34,293 nucleotides of DNA. Source: Pseudomonadota bacterium. Its GTDB lineage: Bacteria; Pseudomonadota; Gammaproteobacteria; Burkholderiales; Burkholderiaceae_C. Location: contig JARXKP010000005.1 of assembly GCA_030271615.1 (NCBI GenBank), forward strand, positions 1-34,293, read 5' to 3'. The notes beneath the pieces were generated by a model. That model did not search any database. It saw only the letters and a list, made by a program, of their open reading frames with translations, and was not told the origin of the DNA. A program made the position numbers and the translations under genes. Shown in pieces: positions 18,819-28,727 of this stretch (position 1 is its first letter; each line of letters opens with the position of its first letter).

Positions 18819-19934
18819 TCACGTCAACATCGTGTCGAGCGGACGCCGCAGCGAGCGCGGCATCATCGGCCCGCGGCCGAAGCGCACCAGCAGGTCGGGA
18901 CGGCGAGCGCCGATGCCAAGGTAGCCGGCAAACTGCGGACGCAAGGTGGCCACCTCGACCGGCGGGTTCAGCATCGCGTTGCGGATGCCCAGTGCGGTGG
19001 CCTGCAGCGCGAAGCGCTGGTAGCAGCGCCCGGCCTCGACCCAGTGCGCCGGGTCGTCGACCTCGGACACGAAGACCGCGAGGCCGGCTGAGCTGCGCAC
19101 CTGAGCCGCGTACTTGTCGTTCTCGCTGCCGACCGTGAAGAAGGCGCCGAACAGCCGGCGCCCCAGCCAGCGCGGCACGAGCGGGTTGCCAGAAGCCCCC
19201 GAATACAGGCCGTCTCCGGTTCGCACCGCCTCGTCGCGGCTGAAGCGGATCCACGCCTTCAGCTCATCAACGAAGGCACGGTCATTCACTTGCGCGGTAT
19301 TGCCCGCGACCACGTACTCGAGCACCTGCTCGACCGCCGGCCGCTCGGTCAGCAGGCGCAACGACACACCGTCGCCGGTGCCGGCGCGTTCGAGCAGACG
19401 CAACTCGTCGTTCGACAGCGCCCGGCCGTCATACACCGAGCGGCTGCACTGCCGCTCGGGGATCGCGAGGAACAGCGGCGACACCGCCACCGCACCGGGT
19501 TCCAGCGCAATGGTGACCACACCGCCACCGCCACCACCCGGTGTGTACCGCGCGAAGCCGCGCAAGCCGTGCGCCCGCGCGGCCTGCAACAGGTTCTCGG
19601 TCGCGCAGCCGAGCGAGACGTGCAGGTGGTGATCGTCCGGATCGACCACCGGACAGCGTCGCGACAGATCAGCCTGCACCTCGATTGCCTGCGCCGACAG
19701 CCGGAACCGCCAGCACTGGGTGTTGTGACTCGACGGGGCCAGGGTCGCGCAACGCACCAGTTCGCGCTGCAGCAGGCCGACCTCGCCTGGCGGAATCGCT
19801 GCGGGCCCGGCGCGCCAGGTGCTGCGCACCGCTGCTTCGTAGCCGTCGACTCCGGTGTTCGCCGAGCAGGCGCCGAGCAGCGGTGCGCCGGCCAGTGCCG
19901 CGGAAGATCGCAGGAAACGCTGGCGGTTGATCAT
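18819..19934 (-). CDS. Acg-family nitroreductase-like FMN oxidoreductase with lipoprotein-type signal
   Basis: 371 aa; MINRQRFLRSSAALAGAPLLGAC signal with LLGAC lipobox; LAPSSHNTQCWRFRL nitroreductase/Acg N-motif; VFVSEVDDPAHWVEAGRCYQRFALQATALGIRNAMLNPPVE; GIGARRPDLLVRFGRGP. Confidence 0.88.
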   Translation of the reverse strand: MINRQRFLRSSAALAGAPLLGACSANTGVDGYEAAVRSTWRAGPAAIPPGEVGLLQRELVRCATLAPSSHNTQCWRFRLSAQAIEVQADLSRRCPVVDPDDHHLHVSLGCATENLLQAARAHGLRGFARYTPGGGGGGVVTIALEPGAVAVSPLFLAIPERQCSRSVYDGRALSNDELRLLERAGTGDGVSLRLLTERPAVEQVLEYVVAGNTAQVNDRAFVDELKAWIRFSRDEAVRTGDGLYSGASGNPLVPRWLGRRLFGAFFTVGSENDKYAAQVRSSAGLAVFVSEVDDPAHWVEAGRCYQRFALQATALGIRNAMLNPPVEVATLRPQFAGYLGIGARRPDLLVRFGRGPMMPRSLRRPLDTMLT

Positions 19935-20041
19935 GTTGTCTCCACGTCGCCCCGGTCCGGCAGGCAGACCGGGGAGCGCTGGGAAAACAGCGTCCCGCGC
20001 TCGATCGAATCAGCGAGGGTCGGCAGTGGCTGGATGGCCAT
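19931..20041 (-). CDS. 36-aa micro-ORF overlapping the nitroreductase start
   Basis: MAIQPLPTLADSIERGTLFSQRSPVCLPDRGDVETT*; preceded by GAGGAG 6 nt before ATG; its stop overlaps the nitroreductase ATG as ATGA (19931-19934). Confidence 0.55.
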   Translation of the reverse strand: MAIQPLPTLADSIERGTLFSQRSPVCLPDRGDVETT

Positions 20042-20147
20042 GGGGGACTCCTCAAGGTCGGGTCGATTGAACCTGGCAGGACACGACCAGAACTCGTCAT
20101 CAACGGGGTGGCGTGAACTTGCCGAGGCATTGACAATCATGATCGCC

Positions 20148-20274
20148 CGAGTCGCTCCCGACGACTGTTCGCTGGCGCACAGATCGAAGCCGGCTTTGCG
20201 CGCAGCCTCGCAAAGTGCTTACCGGTCGGTTGTTGCGGGCTGTTCCCGCGACTCGAACGAGTCGCTGCCGACGA
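20148..20274. repeat. Pair of 17-bp direct repeats (16/17 identical), 110 bp apart, in the divergent promoter region
   Basis: CGAGTCGCTCCCGACGA at 20148-20164 and CGAGTCGCTGCCGACGA at 20258-20274. Confidence 0.6.
20248..20265. promoter_or_regulatory. 18-bp palindrome upstream of the NodT/HlyD/RbbA efflux operon
   Basis: GCGACTCG-AA-CGAGTCGC, 8-bp perfect arms around a 2-nt centre, 16 bp before the ATG at 20282. Confidence 0.5.
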
Positions 20275-20281
20275 AACCCGC

Positions 20282-21850
20282 ATGACCTCCCCTTCGACCG
20301 TCCTGCCAGTCACCCTGCCGACTTTCCCCACCCGCCGCTCGCCGTGCAGGCCGAGCCGCGCCCTGCGACGCATCGGCGCGGCGGCGGCCTGCGCGGTAAG
20401 CGGTCTGGGGTTCGTCGGCTGTGCGTCGACGGCCCTGCCCTATGGCGCGCCCGCCCTGCCGGTGGCCGCGCACTACGCGGAAGATGGTCCCGCGACCGGC
20501 GACAACGCGGCTGCGGTCGGCTGGCGCGACTACTTCGTCGAGCCGCGGCTGCAGGCGCTGGTGGCGCAGGCGCTGGCCCACAACCGCGACCTCCGGGTGG
20601 CGCTGCTGCGGGTGCAGGAGGCACGCGCCGCCTACGGCATCCAGGGCGCCGACCGCTGGCCGACCCTGAACGCGCAGGCCGGGGAGAGCCGCTCGCGCAC
20701 GCCGGCCGATCTGAACCTGACCGGCCGCCCGCTGATCGGCAGCGAGTACCAGGTGGCGCTGGGCGTGGCGAGCTGGGAGATCGATTTCTGGGGCCGTGTG
20801 CGCAGCCTGCAGGACGCCGCGCTCGAGACCTACCTGGCCACCGACGAGGCGCGGCGCGCCGCCACGATTGCGCTGATCGCGCAGGTCGTCAACAGCGACC
20901 TGCAATCACGCGAAACCGACGAGCGCCTGGTGCTGGCGCGCCAGACCATCGCCAGCCGCCGCGAAAGCCTGCGCATCTTCACGCGCCGCGTCGAGGTCGG
21001 CTCGACCTCGCGGCTCGCGCTGACCCAGGTGCAGACGCTGCTCAGCCAGGCCGAGGCACTGGGCACGCAGCTCGAACAGGCGCGCGCCGCACAGCGCCAG
21101 GCGCTGACCCTGCTGGTCGGCGCGCCGCTGGTGGAAACCGCTGCCGCACCGCTGCTCGACGAACGCCACCTGATGGCCGAATTGCGCCCCGGGTTGCCTT
21201 CGGAGCTGCTGACGCAGCGCCCCGACGTCGTCGCCGCCGAGCACCGGTTGAAGGCGACGCACGCGAGCATCGCAGCCGCCCGGGCCGCATTCTTTCCACG
21301 CGTGGCGCTGACCGGCAGCCTGGGCACCGCCAGCGCCGAGCTCGACGGGCTCTTCGCGTCGGGCAGCCAGAGCTGGAGCTTCATGCCGAGCATCTCGCTG
21401 CCACTCTTCGACGGCGGGCGCCTGCGCAACAACCTGAGCCTGGCCGAAACCCGCCGCGAGCTGGCGGTGGCGAACTACGAGCAGACGGTGCAGGGCGCGT
21501 TCCGCGACGTCAACGACGCGCTGTCGGCACGGCGCTGGCTCGACGAGCAGTTGACGACCGCGCGCGCGGCGCTGTTCACGCAGGCCGAGCGGGCACGACT
21601 CTCGCAACTGCGCTACGACCAGGGCGCCGCCGCCTTCCTCGACGTGCTCGACGCCCAGCGCGATCTGCTGGTTGCCGAGCAGGCGCTGGTGCAGACCCGC
21701 CGCGCGCTGCTGGCCAGCCGCGTCGCGCTGTACGCGGCGCTGGGCGGCGGATCGATGGCGCTGGCGCCGGTACCGGACGCCAGTGCCGCGGCCGCCCAGC
21801 CCGAATCCACCCTCACCCCGAACCCACCCGCCGGCCCGCTCACCCGATGA
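20282..21850 (+). CDS. Efflux outer membrane lipoprotein, NodT/TolC family
   Basis: 522 aa; lipobox-like LGFVGCAS; NRDLRVALLRVQEARAAYGIQGADRWPTLNAQ...; repeated TolC half-structures; ends with PELLTQRPDVVAAEHRLKATHASIAAARAAFFP-type motif (here PSELLTQRPDVVAAEHRLKATHASIAAARAAFFPRVALTGSLG). Confidence 0.93.
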   Translation: MTSPSTVLPVTLPTFPTRRSPCRPSRALRRIGAAAACAVSGLGFVGCASTALPYGAPALPVAAHYAEDGPATGDNAAAVGWRDYFVEPRLQALVAQALAHNRDLRVALLRVQEARAAYGIQGADRWPTLNAQAGESRSRTPADLNLTGRPLIGSEYQVALGVASWEIDFWGRVRSLQDAALETYLATDEARRAATIALIAQVVNSDLQSRETDERLVLARQTIASRRESLRIFTRRVEVGSTSRLALTQVQTLLSQAEALGTQLEQARAAQRQALTLLVGAPLVETAAAPLLDERHLMAELRPGLPSELLTQRPDVVAAEHRLKATHASIAAARAAFFPRVALTGSLGTASAELDGLFASGSQSWSFMPSISLPLFDGGRLRNNLSLAETRRELAVANYEQTVQGAFRDVNDALSARRWLDEQLTTARAALFTQAERARLSQLRYDQGAAAFLDVLDAQRDLLVAEQALVQTRRALLASRVALYAALGGGSMALAPVPDASAAAAQPESTLTPNPPAGPLTR

Positions 21851-23001
21851 ATCCCCCGATGACCCCGAACGCCCCCCAGGGAGCGCCGACCCCGACGCCA
21901 CCGACGCCCAAGACACCGACCCCGTCGTTCCTGACCCGCTGGAAGACACCGCTGATCGCCGCGGCCGTTGTCGTGGCACTGGCGGTGGTGGCGGGCGTCG
22001 CCTGGCAGATGCTGCGGCCGCACGGCCCGGGCAAAGGCTTCACCAGCGGCAACGGCCGTATCGAGGCCACCGAGATCGATGTGTCGGCCAAGCTCGGCGG
22101 GCGGGTGCAGGACATCCTCGTCGACGAAGGCGATTTCGTCGTTGCCGGCCAGACGCTGGCACACATGCAGGTGGTCACCCTGGAGGCGCAGCGCGATGAA
22201 GCCGAGGCGCGGCGCCAGCAGGCGGTGACCACGGTGGCCAGCGCGCAGGCGCAGGTGGCGGCACGCCAGAGCGAGCGGCAGGCGGCGCTCGCCGGGGTGG
22301 CGCAGCGCGAAAGCGAACTCGCCGCCGCGAACCTGCGGCTCGGCCGCTCGCAGACCCTGGAGCGCGAAGGCGCCTCGTCGACGCAGGAACTCGATGACGA
22401 CCGGGCGCGGGCGCGAATCGCCCAGGCCTCGGTGCTGGCGGCCGGGGCCCAGGTCGCGGCGGCGCAGGCCGCGATCACCGCCGCAGTCGCCCAGGTGGCC
22501 GGGGCGCGCGCCACCGTCACCGCAGCCGAGGCCACGGTGAGCCGCATCACCGCCGACATCGACGACAGCGGGCTCGTTGCGCCGCGTGCCGGCCGCGTGC
22601 AGTACCGCATCGCGCAACCCGGTGAGGTGCTGGCACCCGGCGGCAAGGTGCTGAACCTGGTCGACCTCGCCGACGTGTACATGACCTTCTTCGTGCCCGA
22701 GGACGTGGCCGGCCGGCTTGCGCTCGGCAGCGACGTGCACATCGTGCTCGACGCCGCGCCGCAGTACACGATCCCCAGCAAGGTCTCGTTCGTCGCCAGC
22801 ACCGCGCAGTTCACGCCGAAGACGGTGGAGACCGCCAGCGAGCGGCAGAAGCTGATGTTCCGCGTCAAGGCGCAGCTCGACCGCGAACTGCTGATCAAGC
22901 ACGTGAAGCTGGTCAAGACCGGGCTGCCCGGCGTGGCCTGGGTCAAGCTCGACCCGCAGGCGCCGTGGCCGGCCGAACTGGCGGTGAAGGTACCGCCGTG
23001 A
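21847..23001 (+). CDS. HlyD-family secretion/periplasmic adaptor protein (YhiI-like)
   Basis: In-frame ATG at 21847 overlapping the previous stop (ATGA); 384 aa; [42 protein letters not shown]; coiled coil; [48 protein letters not shown]. Confidence 0.93.
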   Translation: MNPPMTPNAPQGAPTPTPPTPKTPTPSFLTRWKTPLIAAAVVVALAVVAGVAWQMLRPHGPGKGFTSGNGRIEATEIDVSAKLGGRVQDILVDEGDFVVAGQTLAHMQVVTLEAQRDEAEARRQQAVTTVASAQAQVAARQSERQAALAGVAQRESELAAANLRLGRSQTLEREGASSTQELDDDRARARIAQASVLAAGAQVAAAQAAITAAVAQVAGARATVTAAEATVSRITADIDDSGLVAPRAGRVQYRIAQPGEVLAPGGKVLNLVDLADVYMTFFVPEDVAGRLALGSDVHIVLDAAPQYTIPSKVSFVASTAQFTPKTVETASERQKLMFRVKAQLDRELLIKHVKLVKTGLPGVAWVKLDPQAPWPAELAVKVPP

Positions 23002-25766
23002 ACCCGTTGACACCGCGCGCCGAAGCGCTCGCGCCTGCGCCCCCGGTGGTCCGCCTCCGCGGCGTGTCGCTGCGTTACCGCCGCAAGCTCGCGCTCGACG
23101 GCATCGATCTGGACATTCCGGTCGGCGGCATGGTCGGCCTGATCGGGCCGGACGGCGTCGGCAAGTCGAGCCTGCTGTCGCTGCTGGCCGGCGCGCGCGC
23201 CGTGCAGCAGGGCCGCATCGACGTGCTCGGCGGCGACGTGGCCACCACACGCCACCGCGACGAGGTCTGCGCGCGCATCGCCTACATGCCGCAGGGCCTC
23301 GGCAAGAACCTCTACGCAACGCTGTCGGTCGAGGAGAACCTGCAGTTCTTCGGACGCCTGTTCGGCCACGATGCGGCCGAGCGCCGGCGCCGCATCGACG
23401 AGCTGACCACCAGCACCGGCCTGCACGCCTTCCTGGCGCGCCCGGCCGGACAACTGTCGGGCGGCATGAAGCAGAAGCTGGGGCTGTGCTGCGCGCTGAT
23501 CCACGACCCGGCGCTGCTGATCCTCGACGAGCCGACCACCGGGGTCGACCCGCTGTCACGCGCGCAGTTCTGGGATCTGATCGGGCGCCTGCGCGCCAGC
23601 CAACCCGGCATGAGCGTGATCGTCGCCACCGCGTACATGGAAGAGGCCGACGGCTTCGACTGGCTGGTCGCGATGGACGCCGGCCGCGTGCTCGCCACCG
23701 GCACGCCGGCCGAACTGCGGGCGCGCAGCGGGCACGCGACGCTCGAGGCGGCGTTCATCGCCTTGCTGCCCGAGGCGCAGCGGCGCGGCCACCGCGAGGT
23801 GGTGGTGCCGCCGCTGACGCAAGCGAACCCGGATGGGTTCGCGATCGAGGCACAAGGGCTGACCCGACGCTTCGGCGACTTCCTCGCGGTCGACCATGTC
23901 GATTTCCGCATCCGGCGCGGCGAGATCTTCGGCTTTCTCGGCTCCAACGGCTGCGGCAAGTCGACCACGATGAAGATGCTGACCGGGTTGCTGCCCGCCA
24001 GTGAAGGCCAGGCGCTGCTGTTCGGCCAACCGGTCGACGCGCAGGACCTGTCGGCGCGCCGCCGCGTCGGCTACATGTCGCAGGCGTTCTCGCTCTACGG
24101 CGAACTGACGGTGCACCAGAACCTGGTGCTGCATGCGCGCTTGTTCAGTCTGCCCGAGCCCGAGATCGCGGCGCGCGTTGACGAGATGGTGGCGCGCTTC
24201 GGCCTCACCGAGGTGGTCGACAGCCTGCCCGGTAACGTGCCGCTGGGCGTGCGCCAGCGGCTGTCGCTGGCGGTGGCAGTGCAGCACCGGCCCGAACTGC
24301 TGATCCTCGACGAGCCGACCTCGGGTGTCGACCCGATCGCGCGCGACATGTTCTGGCAGCTGATGATCGACCTGTCGCGCCACGACCGGGTGACGATCTT
24401 CATCTCGACCCACTTCATGAACGAGGCGGCACGCTGCGACCGCATCTCGCTGATGGACGCCGGCCATGTGCTGGTGACCGACAGCCCGCAGGCGGTGGTG
24501 CGCTCGCGCAGCACGCACACGCTGGAACAGGCCTTCATCGCATACCTGAAGGACGCTTCGGCCCACAGCGACGGCGCCGCGCCGGTTGCTGCGGCACCCG
24601 TCGAAGCGAAGCGTGCGCCGAGCGATGTCCTGCGGCATCGCGGCTTCAGTCCGGCCCGCGCGCTCAGCTACACCCGTCGCGAAGCACTCGAACTGCAGCG
24701 CGACCCGGTGCGCGCCACGCTCGCGCTGCTCGGCACCGCGCTGCTGATGCTGATCATCGGATTCGGCATCAGCCTCGACGTCGAGAACCTGAGCTACGCC
24801 GTGCTCGATCGCGATCAGACCGGCACCAGCCAGAACTACGCGCTGAACCTGTCGGGTTCGCGCTACTTCATCGAGCACGCGCCGATCACCGACTACGCCG
24901 ACCTCGACCGGCGCATGCGATCGGGCGAGCTGTCGCTGGCCCTCGAGATCCCGTCCGGCTTCGCGCGCGACCTCCAGCGCAACACGCCGGTGCAGGTCGG
25001 TGCCTGGGTCGACGGCGCGATGCCGACGCGGGCGGAAACCGTGCGCGGCTATGTGCTGGCGATGCACCAGCAGTGGCTGGTGCAGCAGGTGGCGCAGCAG
25101 ACCGGCCACGTGCCGACCGCGCCGAGCACGCTGGAAACCCGCTTTCGCTACAACCCCGACGTGAAGAGCCTGCCGGCGATGGTGCCGGCGGTGATCCCGC
25201 TGCTGCTGATGATGATTCCGGCGATGCTGGCGGCGCTCTCGGTGGTGCGCGAAAAGGAACTCGGCTCGATCATCAACCTGTACGTCACGCCGGTCACGCG
25301 CAGCGAGTTCATGCTCGGCAAGCAGCTGCCCTACATCGCGCTGGCGATGCTCAACTTCCTGCTGATGACCGCGATGGCGGTGACCCTCTTCGGCGTGCCG
25401 GTCAAGGGCAGCTTTGGTGCGCTGGCGCTGGCAGCGCTGCTCTTCTCGTTCTGCTCGACCGGCATCGGCCTGTTCGCCTCGGCCTTCACCCGCAGCCAGA
25501 TCGCGGCGCTGTTCGTGACGATGATCGTCACGATCATCCCCTGCGTGCAGTTCGCCGGCCTGCTGAACCCGGTGTCGTCGCTCGAGGGCGTCGGCGCCTT
25601 CATCGGGCGCATCTACCCGGCCACGCATTTCCTGATCATCAGCCGAGGCATCTTCAACAAGGCGCTCGGCCTCGGCGCCCTGGCCTCGTCGTTCTGGCCG
25701 CTGCTGCTGGCCGCGCCGGTGATCATCGGCTCGGCGATCGCGCTGCTGAAGAAGCAGGAGTCCTGA
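22998..25766 (+). CDS. rbbA: Fused ABC transporter: two ATP-binding domains plus ABC-2 permease (RbbA-like)
   Basis: GTG start at 22998 overlapping the preceding stop (GTGA); Walker A sequences [23 protein letters not shown] and [18 protein letters not shown], two LSGG-/PLGVRQR-type signatures, then an ABC-2 membrane domain; same layout as E. coli RbbA. Confidence 0.9.
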   Translation: MNPLTPRAEALAPAPPVVRLRGVSLRYRRKLALDGIDLDIPVGGMVGLIGPDGVGKSSLLSLLAGARAVQQGRIDVLGGDVATTRHRDEVCARIAYMPQGLGKNLYATLSVEENLQFFGRLFGHDAAERRRRIDELTTSTGLHAFLARPAGQLSGGMKQKLGLCCALIHDPALLILDEPTTGVDPLSRAQFWDLIGRLRASQPGMSVIVATAYMEEADGFDWLVAMDAGRVLATGTPAELRARSGHATLEAAFIALLPEAQRRGHREVVVPPLTQANPDGFAIEAQGLTRRFGDFLAVDHVDFRIRRGEIFGFLGSNGCGKSTTMKMLTGLLPASEGQALLFGQPVDAQDLSARRRVGYMSQAFSLYGELTVHQNLVLHARLFSLPEPEIAARVDEMVARFGLTEVVDSLPGNVPLGVRQRLSLAVAVQHRPELLILDEPTSGVDPIARDMFWQLMIDLSRHDRVTIFISTHFMNEAARCDRISLMDAGHVLVTDSPQAVVRSRSTHTLEQAFIAYLKDASAHSDGAAPVAAAPVEAKRAPSDVLRHRGFSPARALSYTRREALELQRDPVRATLALLGTALLMLIIGFGISLDVENLSYAVLDRDQTGTSQNYALNLSGSRYFIEHAPITDYADLDRRMRSGELSLALEIPSGFARDLQRNTPVQVGAWVDGAMPTRAETVRGYVLAMHQQWLVQQVAQQTGHVPTAPSTLETRFRYNPDVKSLPAMVPAVIPLLLMMIPAMLAALSVVREKELGSIINLYVTPVTRSEFMLGKQLPYIALAMLNFLLMTAMAVTLFGVPVKGSFGALALAALLFSFCSTGIGLFASAFTRSQIAALFVTMIVTIIPCVQFAGLLNPVSSLEGVGAFIGRIYPATHFLIISRGIFNKALGLGALASSFWPLLLAAPVIIGSAIALLKKQES

Positions 25767-26884
25767 TGCTCGGCAACGTCTATCGGCTGGGCATCAAGGA
25801 GCTGTGGAGCCTGGCCCGCGAACCGATGATGATGGTGCTGATCGTCTACACCTTCAGCGTGTCGATCTTCGTCGCGGCGACCGCGCTGCCCGACAGCCTG
25901 CACAACGCGTCGATCGCGATCGTCGACGAGGACGGCTCGCCGCTGTCCGCGCGGCTCATCTCGAGCTTCTTCCCGCCGCGCTTTCGCACGCCCGCGATGG
26001 TGAGCCTCGCCGAGGTCGACGCCGGCATGGACCGCGGCGCCTACACCTTCGCGCTCGACATCCCGCCCGGCTTCCAGCGCGACGTGCTGGCCGGTCGCGC
26101 ACCCGCGCTGCAGCTCAACGTCGACGCCACGTTCATGAGCCAGGCCTTCGTCGGCAGCAGCTACGTGCAGCAGATCGTGGCCACCGAGGTTTCCGAATTC
26201 GTCCGCCACTTCCACAGCAGTGCGGCCCCTGCGGTCGACCTCGCGCTGCGCATGCGCTTCAACCCGAACCTCGACACGATGTGGTTCGGTGCGCTGATGG
26301 AGATCATCAACAACGTGACCATGCTGTCGATCATCCTGACCGGTGCGGCACTGATCCGCGAGCGCGAGCACGGCACGCTCGAGCACCTGCTGGTGATGCC
26401 GGTGACGCCCGCCGAGATCATGAGCGCCAAGATCTGGTCGATGGGGCTGGTGGTGCTGCTGGCCGCGATGATCGCGCTGGTGTTCGTGGTGCAGGGTGCG
26501 CTGCGCGTGCCGATCGAGGGCTCGCTGCTGCTGTTCATGGCGGTCGCCGCAGCGCACCTGTTCGCCACCACCGCGATGGGCATCTTCCTCGCCACGGTGG
26601 CACGCTCGATGCCGCAGTTCGGCATGCTGCTGGTGCTGGTGCTGCTGCCGTTGCAGATGCTGTCGGGCGGCGCCTCGCCACGCGAGAGCATGCCGGAGTT
26701 CGTGCAGATGGTGATGCTGGCCGCCCCCACCACCCACTTCATCGCGGCCAGCCAGGCGATCCTGTTCCGCGGCGCGGGTCTCACGGTGGTGTGGCCGCAG
26801 CTGCTCGCGATCCTCGCGATTGGCAGCGTGCTGTTCGTGCTGTCGCTCGCGCGCTTTCGCCGGACCGTCAGTCAGCAGGCCTGA
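25766..26884 (+). CDS. ABC-2 type permease (YhhJ-like)
   Basis: ATG at 25766 overlaps the RbbA stop; 372 aa [61 protein letters not shown]...; LIREREHGTLEHLLVMPVTPAEIMSAKIW. Confidence 0.93.
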   Translation: MLGNVYRLGIKELWSLAREPMMMVLIVYTFSVSIFVAATALPDSLHNASIAIVDEDGSPLSARLISSFFPPRFRTPAMVSLAEVDAGMDRGAYTFALDIPPGFQRDVLAGRAPALQLNVDATFMSQAFVGSSYVQQIVATEVSEFVRHFHSSAAPAVDLALRMRFNPNLDTMWFGALMEIINNVTMLSIILTGAALIREREHGTLEHLLVMPVTPAEIMSAKIWSMGLVVLLAAMIALVFVVQGALRVPIEGSLLLFMAVAAAHLFATTAMGIFLATVARSMPQFGMLLVLVLLPLQMLSGGASPRESMPEFVQMVMLAAPTTHFIAASQAILFRGAGLTVVWPQLLAILAIGSVLFVLSLARFRRTVSQQA

Positions 26885-26917
26885 TCCCTTCACCACCGCT
26901 GAATCCCAGGAGACGCG

Positions 26918-28024
26918 ATGAGTCCTCACACGCAAGCCCTGCACGACGCCGGACAGAGCCTGTGGCTCGACCAGATCGATCGCGAGTTGCTGGACCGCGG
27001 CACCCTCGCCCGCTACATCGCCGAGCTGTCGGTGACCGGTCTGACATCGAACCCGACGATCTTCGAGCACGCGATCGGCCACGGCCACGCGTACGACGAG
27101 GCGATCGGACACGCACTGGCACTCGGCCTGCGCGACGAGGCGCTGTTCTTCGAACTGGCGCTGCAGGACCTGACCCGCGCCGCCGACCTGTTCCGACCGA
27201 CATTCGACGCGAGCAGCGGCCGCGACGGCTGGGTCTCGCTCGAGGTGTCGCCACTGCTCGCCCACGACAGCGCGGCCACCATCGAGGCCGCGGCGCTGCT
27301 GCATGCGCGCGCCGGCCGGCCGAACCTGTTGATCAAGATCCCGGGCACGGCGGCGGGTCTGGTGGCAGTGGAACAGTCGATCTTCGAAGGCACGCCGGTC
27401 AACGTGACGCTGCTGTTCTCGCGCGAGCACTGGGCGGCTGCGGCCGAAGCCCACCTGCGGGCCCTCGAGCGACGCCGTGCCGCCGGCCTCGATCTGAAAG
27501 TCGCCTCGGTGGCGTCGATGTTCGTCGGTCGCTGGGATGCCGCGCTCAGCGAGGGCATCTCGCCGCCATTCCACAACCGGCTCGGCATCGCGATCGCGAT
27601 GCGAACCTACCGGGCGCATCGCGAACTGCTCGCATCGCAGCGCTGGCAGCGCCTCGCCGCCGCCGGTGCGCAACCGCAGCGCCTGCTGTGGGCGTCCACC
27701 GGCAGCAAGGACCCGCGGTCGCCGGACACGCTGTATGTCGAGGCGCTGGCCGCACCCGGCACCATCGCCACGCTGCCCGAATCGACACTGCTCGCATTCG
27801 CCGATCACGGCCGGGTCGGCGCGATGCTGCCCGCCGACGGAGGCTACGCCGACGCGGTGCTCGATGAATTCAGGCGCGAGGGCATCGACGACGACGCGCT
27901 CGCAGCCCGGCTGCAGCGCGAAGGCGTTGCGGGTTTCGTCAGCTCGTGGGGCGCGCTGATGGGGCGCCTGCGCGAGAAGTGCGCCGCCGCGACGCTCGAT
28001 CCGGCATGGAGGCAGCCCAGTTGA
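26918..28024 (+). CDS. tal: Transaldolase
   Basis: 368 aa; SLWLDQIDRELLDRGTLARYIAELSVTGLTSNPTIFEHAI; NLLIKIPGTAAGLVAVEQSIFEGTPVNVTLLFSREHW; LLWASTGSKDPRSPDTLYVEALAAPGTIATLPESTLLAFADHG. RBS AGGAG upstream. Confidence 0.95.
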   Translation: MSPHTQALHDAGQSLWLDQIDRELLDRGTLARYIAELSVTGLTSNPTIFEHAIGHGHAYDEAIGHALALGLRDEALFFELALQDLTRAADLFRPTFDASSGRDGWVSLEVSPLLAHDSAATIEAAALLHARAGRPNLLIKIPGTAAGLVAVEQSIFEGTPVNVTLLFSREHWAAAAEAHLRALERRRAAGLDLKVASVASMFVGRWDAALSEGISPPFHNRLGIAIAMRTYRAHRELLASQRWQRLAAAGAQPQRLLWASTGSKDPRSPDTLYVEALAAPGTIATLPESTLLAFADHGRVGAMLPADGGYADAVLDEFRREGIDDDALAARLQREGVAGFVSSWGALMGRLREKCAAATLDPAWRQPS

Positions 28025-28127
28025 ACCGGCTCGAATGCGCTTCTACGCCAGCACACAGAATCGACGGCTCGATCCCGCGGGGAACGTCACGCCCGCCAAG
28101 TGACGACTGCGAAGCGGATCGCCGCGC

Positions 28128-28727
28128 TCAGACGCCGCCCCACGGCGACGACGGGTCGGCATTCCACAAGGCAATGACGCGCCCATCGGCGTGGTCCGGC
28201 TCGCAGCCCAGCACGTTGATGGACGCCGGCTTGAGCAGCAGGTGCCGACCGGCTGCCGCCGGCAACCCGATCCAGCGCGCGGCCAGCACGCGCCCGAACT
28301 GTCCGTGCAAGAAGAGCGCGATGTTTCCGCCCCGCGTCGACAGCCTCGCAATGAGTCGATCGGCACGCCCGGCAACGTCGGCCGGTCGTTCACCGCCCGG
28401 GCAACCGTCGCGCCACACATCCCAGTCCGGATGGGCCTGGCGCGTCTGCGCCGAGCGTTGGCCTTCGTAGTCGCCGTAGTCCCACTCGGCGAGGTCGGGC
28501 TCGATGTCGGTCGCCGCAAAGCCGGCCAGCTCGCAGGTCGTGCTCGCGCGCCGGCGGGGGCTGGTCAGCACGCGGTCGAAGTGAATGCCTGCGAGGCAGG
28601 GGGCCAGTCGTCGGGCCATGTCTTCGCCGTGAGGCGTCAGCGCAATGTCGGTGCGGCCGGTGTGCTGGCCGGTGAGCGACCACGCGGTTTCACCATGCCG
28701 GATCAGGAACAGCTGCAGCGGCTTCAC
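28128..28727 (-). CDS. Histidine phosphatase (phosphoglycerate mutase-like) family protein
   Basis: GTG start at 28727 overlapping the aldolase stop (GTGA); (V)[34 protein letters not shown]...RVLTSPRRRASTTCELAG...DLAEWDYGDYEG...NIALFLHGQFGRVLAARWIGLP. Confidence 0.9.
   Translation of the reverse strand: MKPLQLFLIRHGETAWSLTGQHTGRTDIALTPHGEDMARRLAPCLAGIHFDRVLTSPRRRASTTCELAGFAATDIEPDLAEWDYGDYEGQRSAQTRQAHPDWDVWRDGCPGGERPADVAGRADRLIARLSTRGGNIALFLHGQFGRVLAARWIGLPAAAGRHLLLKPASINVLGCEPDHADGRVIALWNADPSSPWGGV

Noticed and set aside
20215-23001. 928-aa plus-strand ORF as one protein
   Set aside because: Its first half is out of frame with the convincing NodT-type gene (20282..21850); only the part from ATG 21847 is the real HlyD adaptor.
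21613-23559. 648-aa minus-strand ORF (and 21840..23504)
   Set aside because: Antisense to the HlyD/RbbA genes, whose plus-strand products have clear domains.
23556-25628. 690-aa minus-strand ORF
   Set aside because: Shadow of the RbbA-like gene; composition rich in H, R, Q and D with no recognisable motifs.
25613-27808. 731-aa minus-strand ORF
   Set aside because: Antisense to the YhhJ-like permease and transaldolase.
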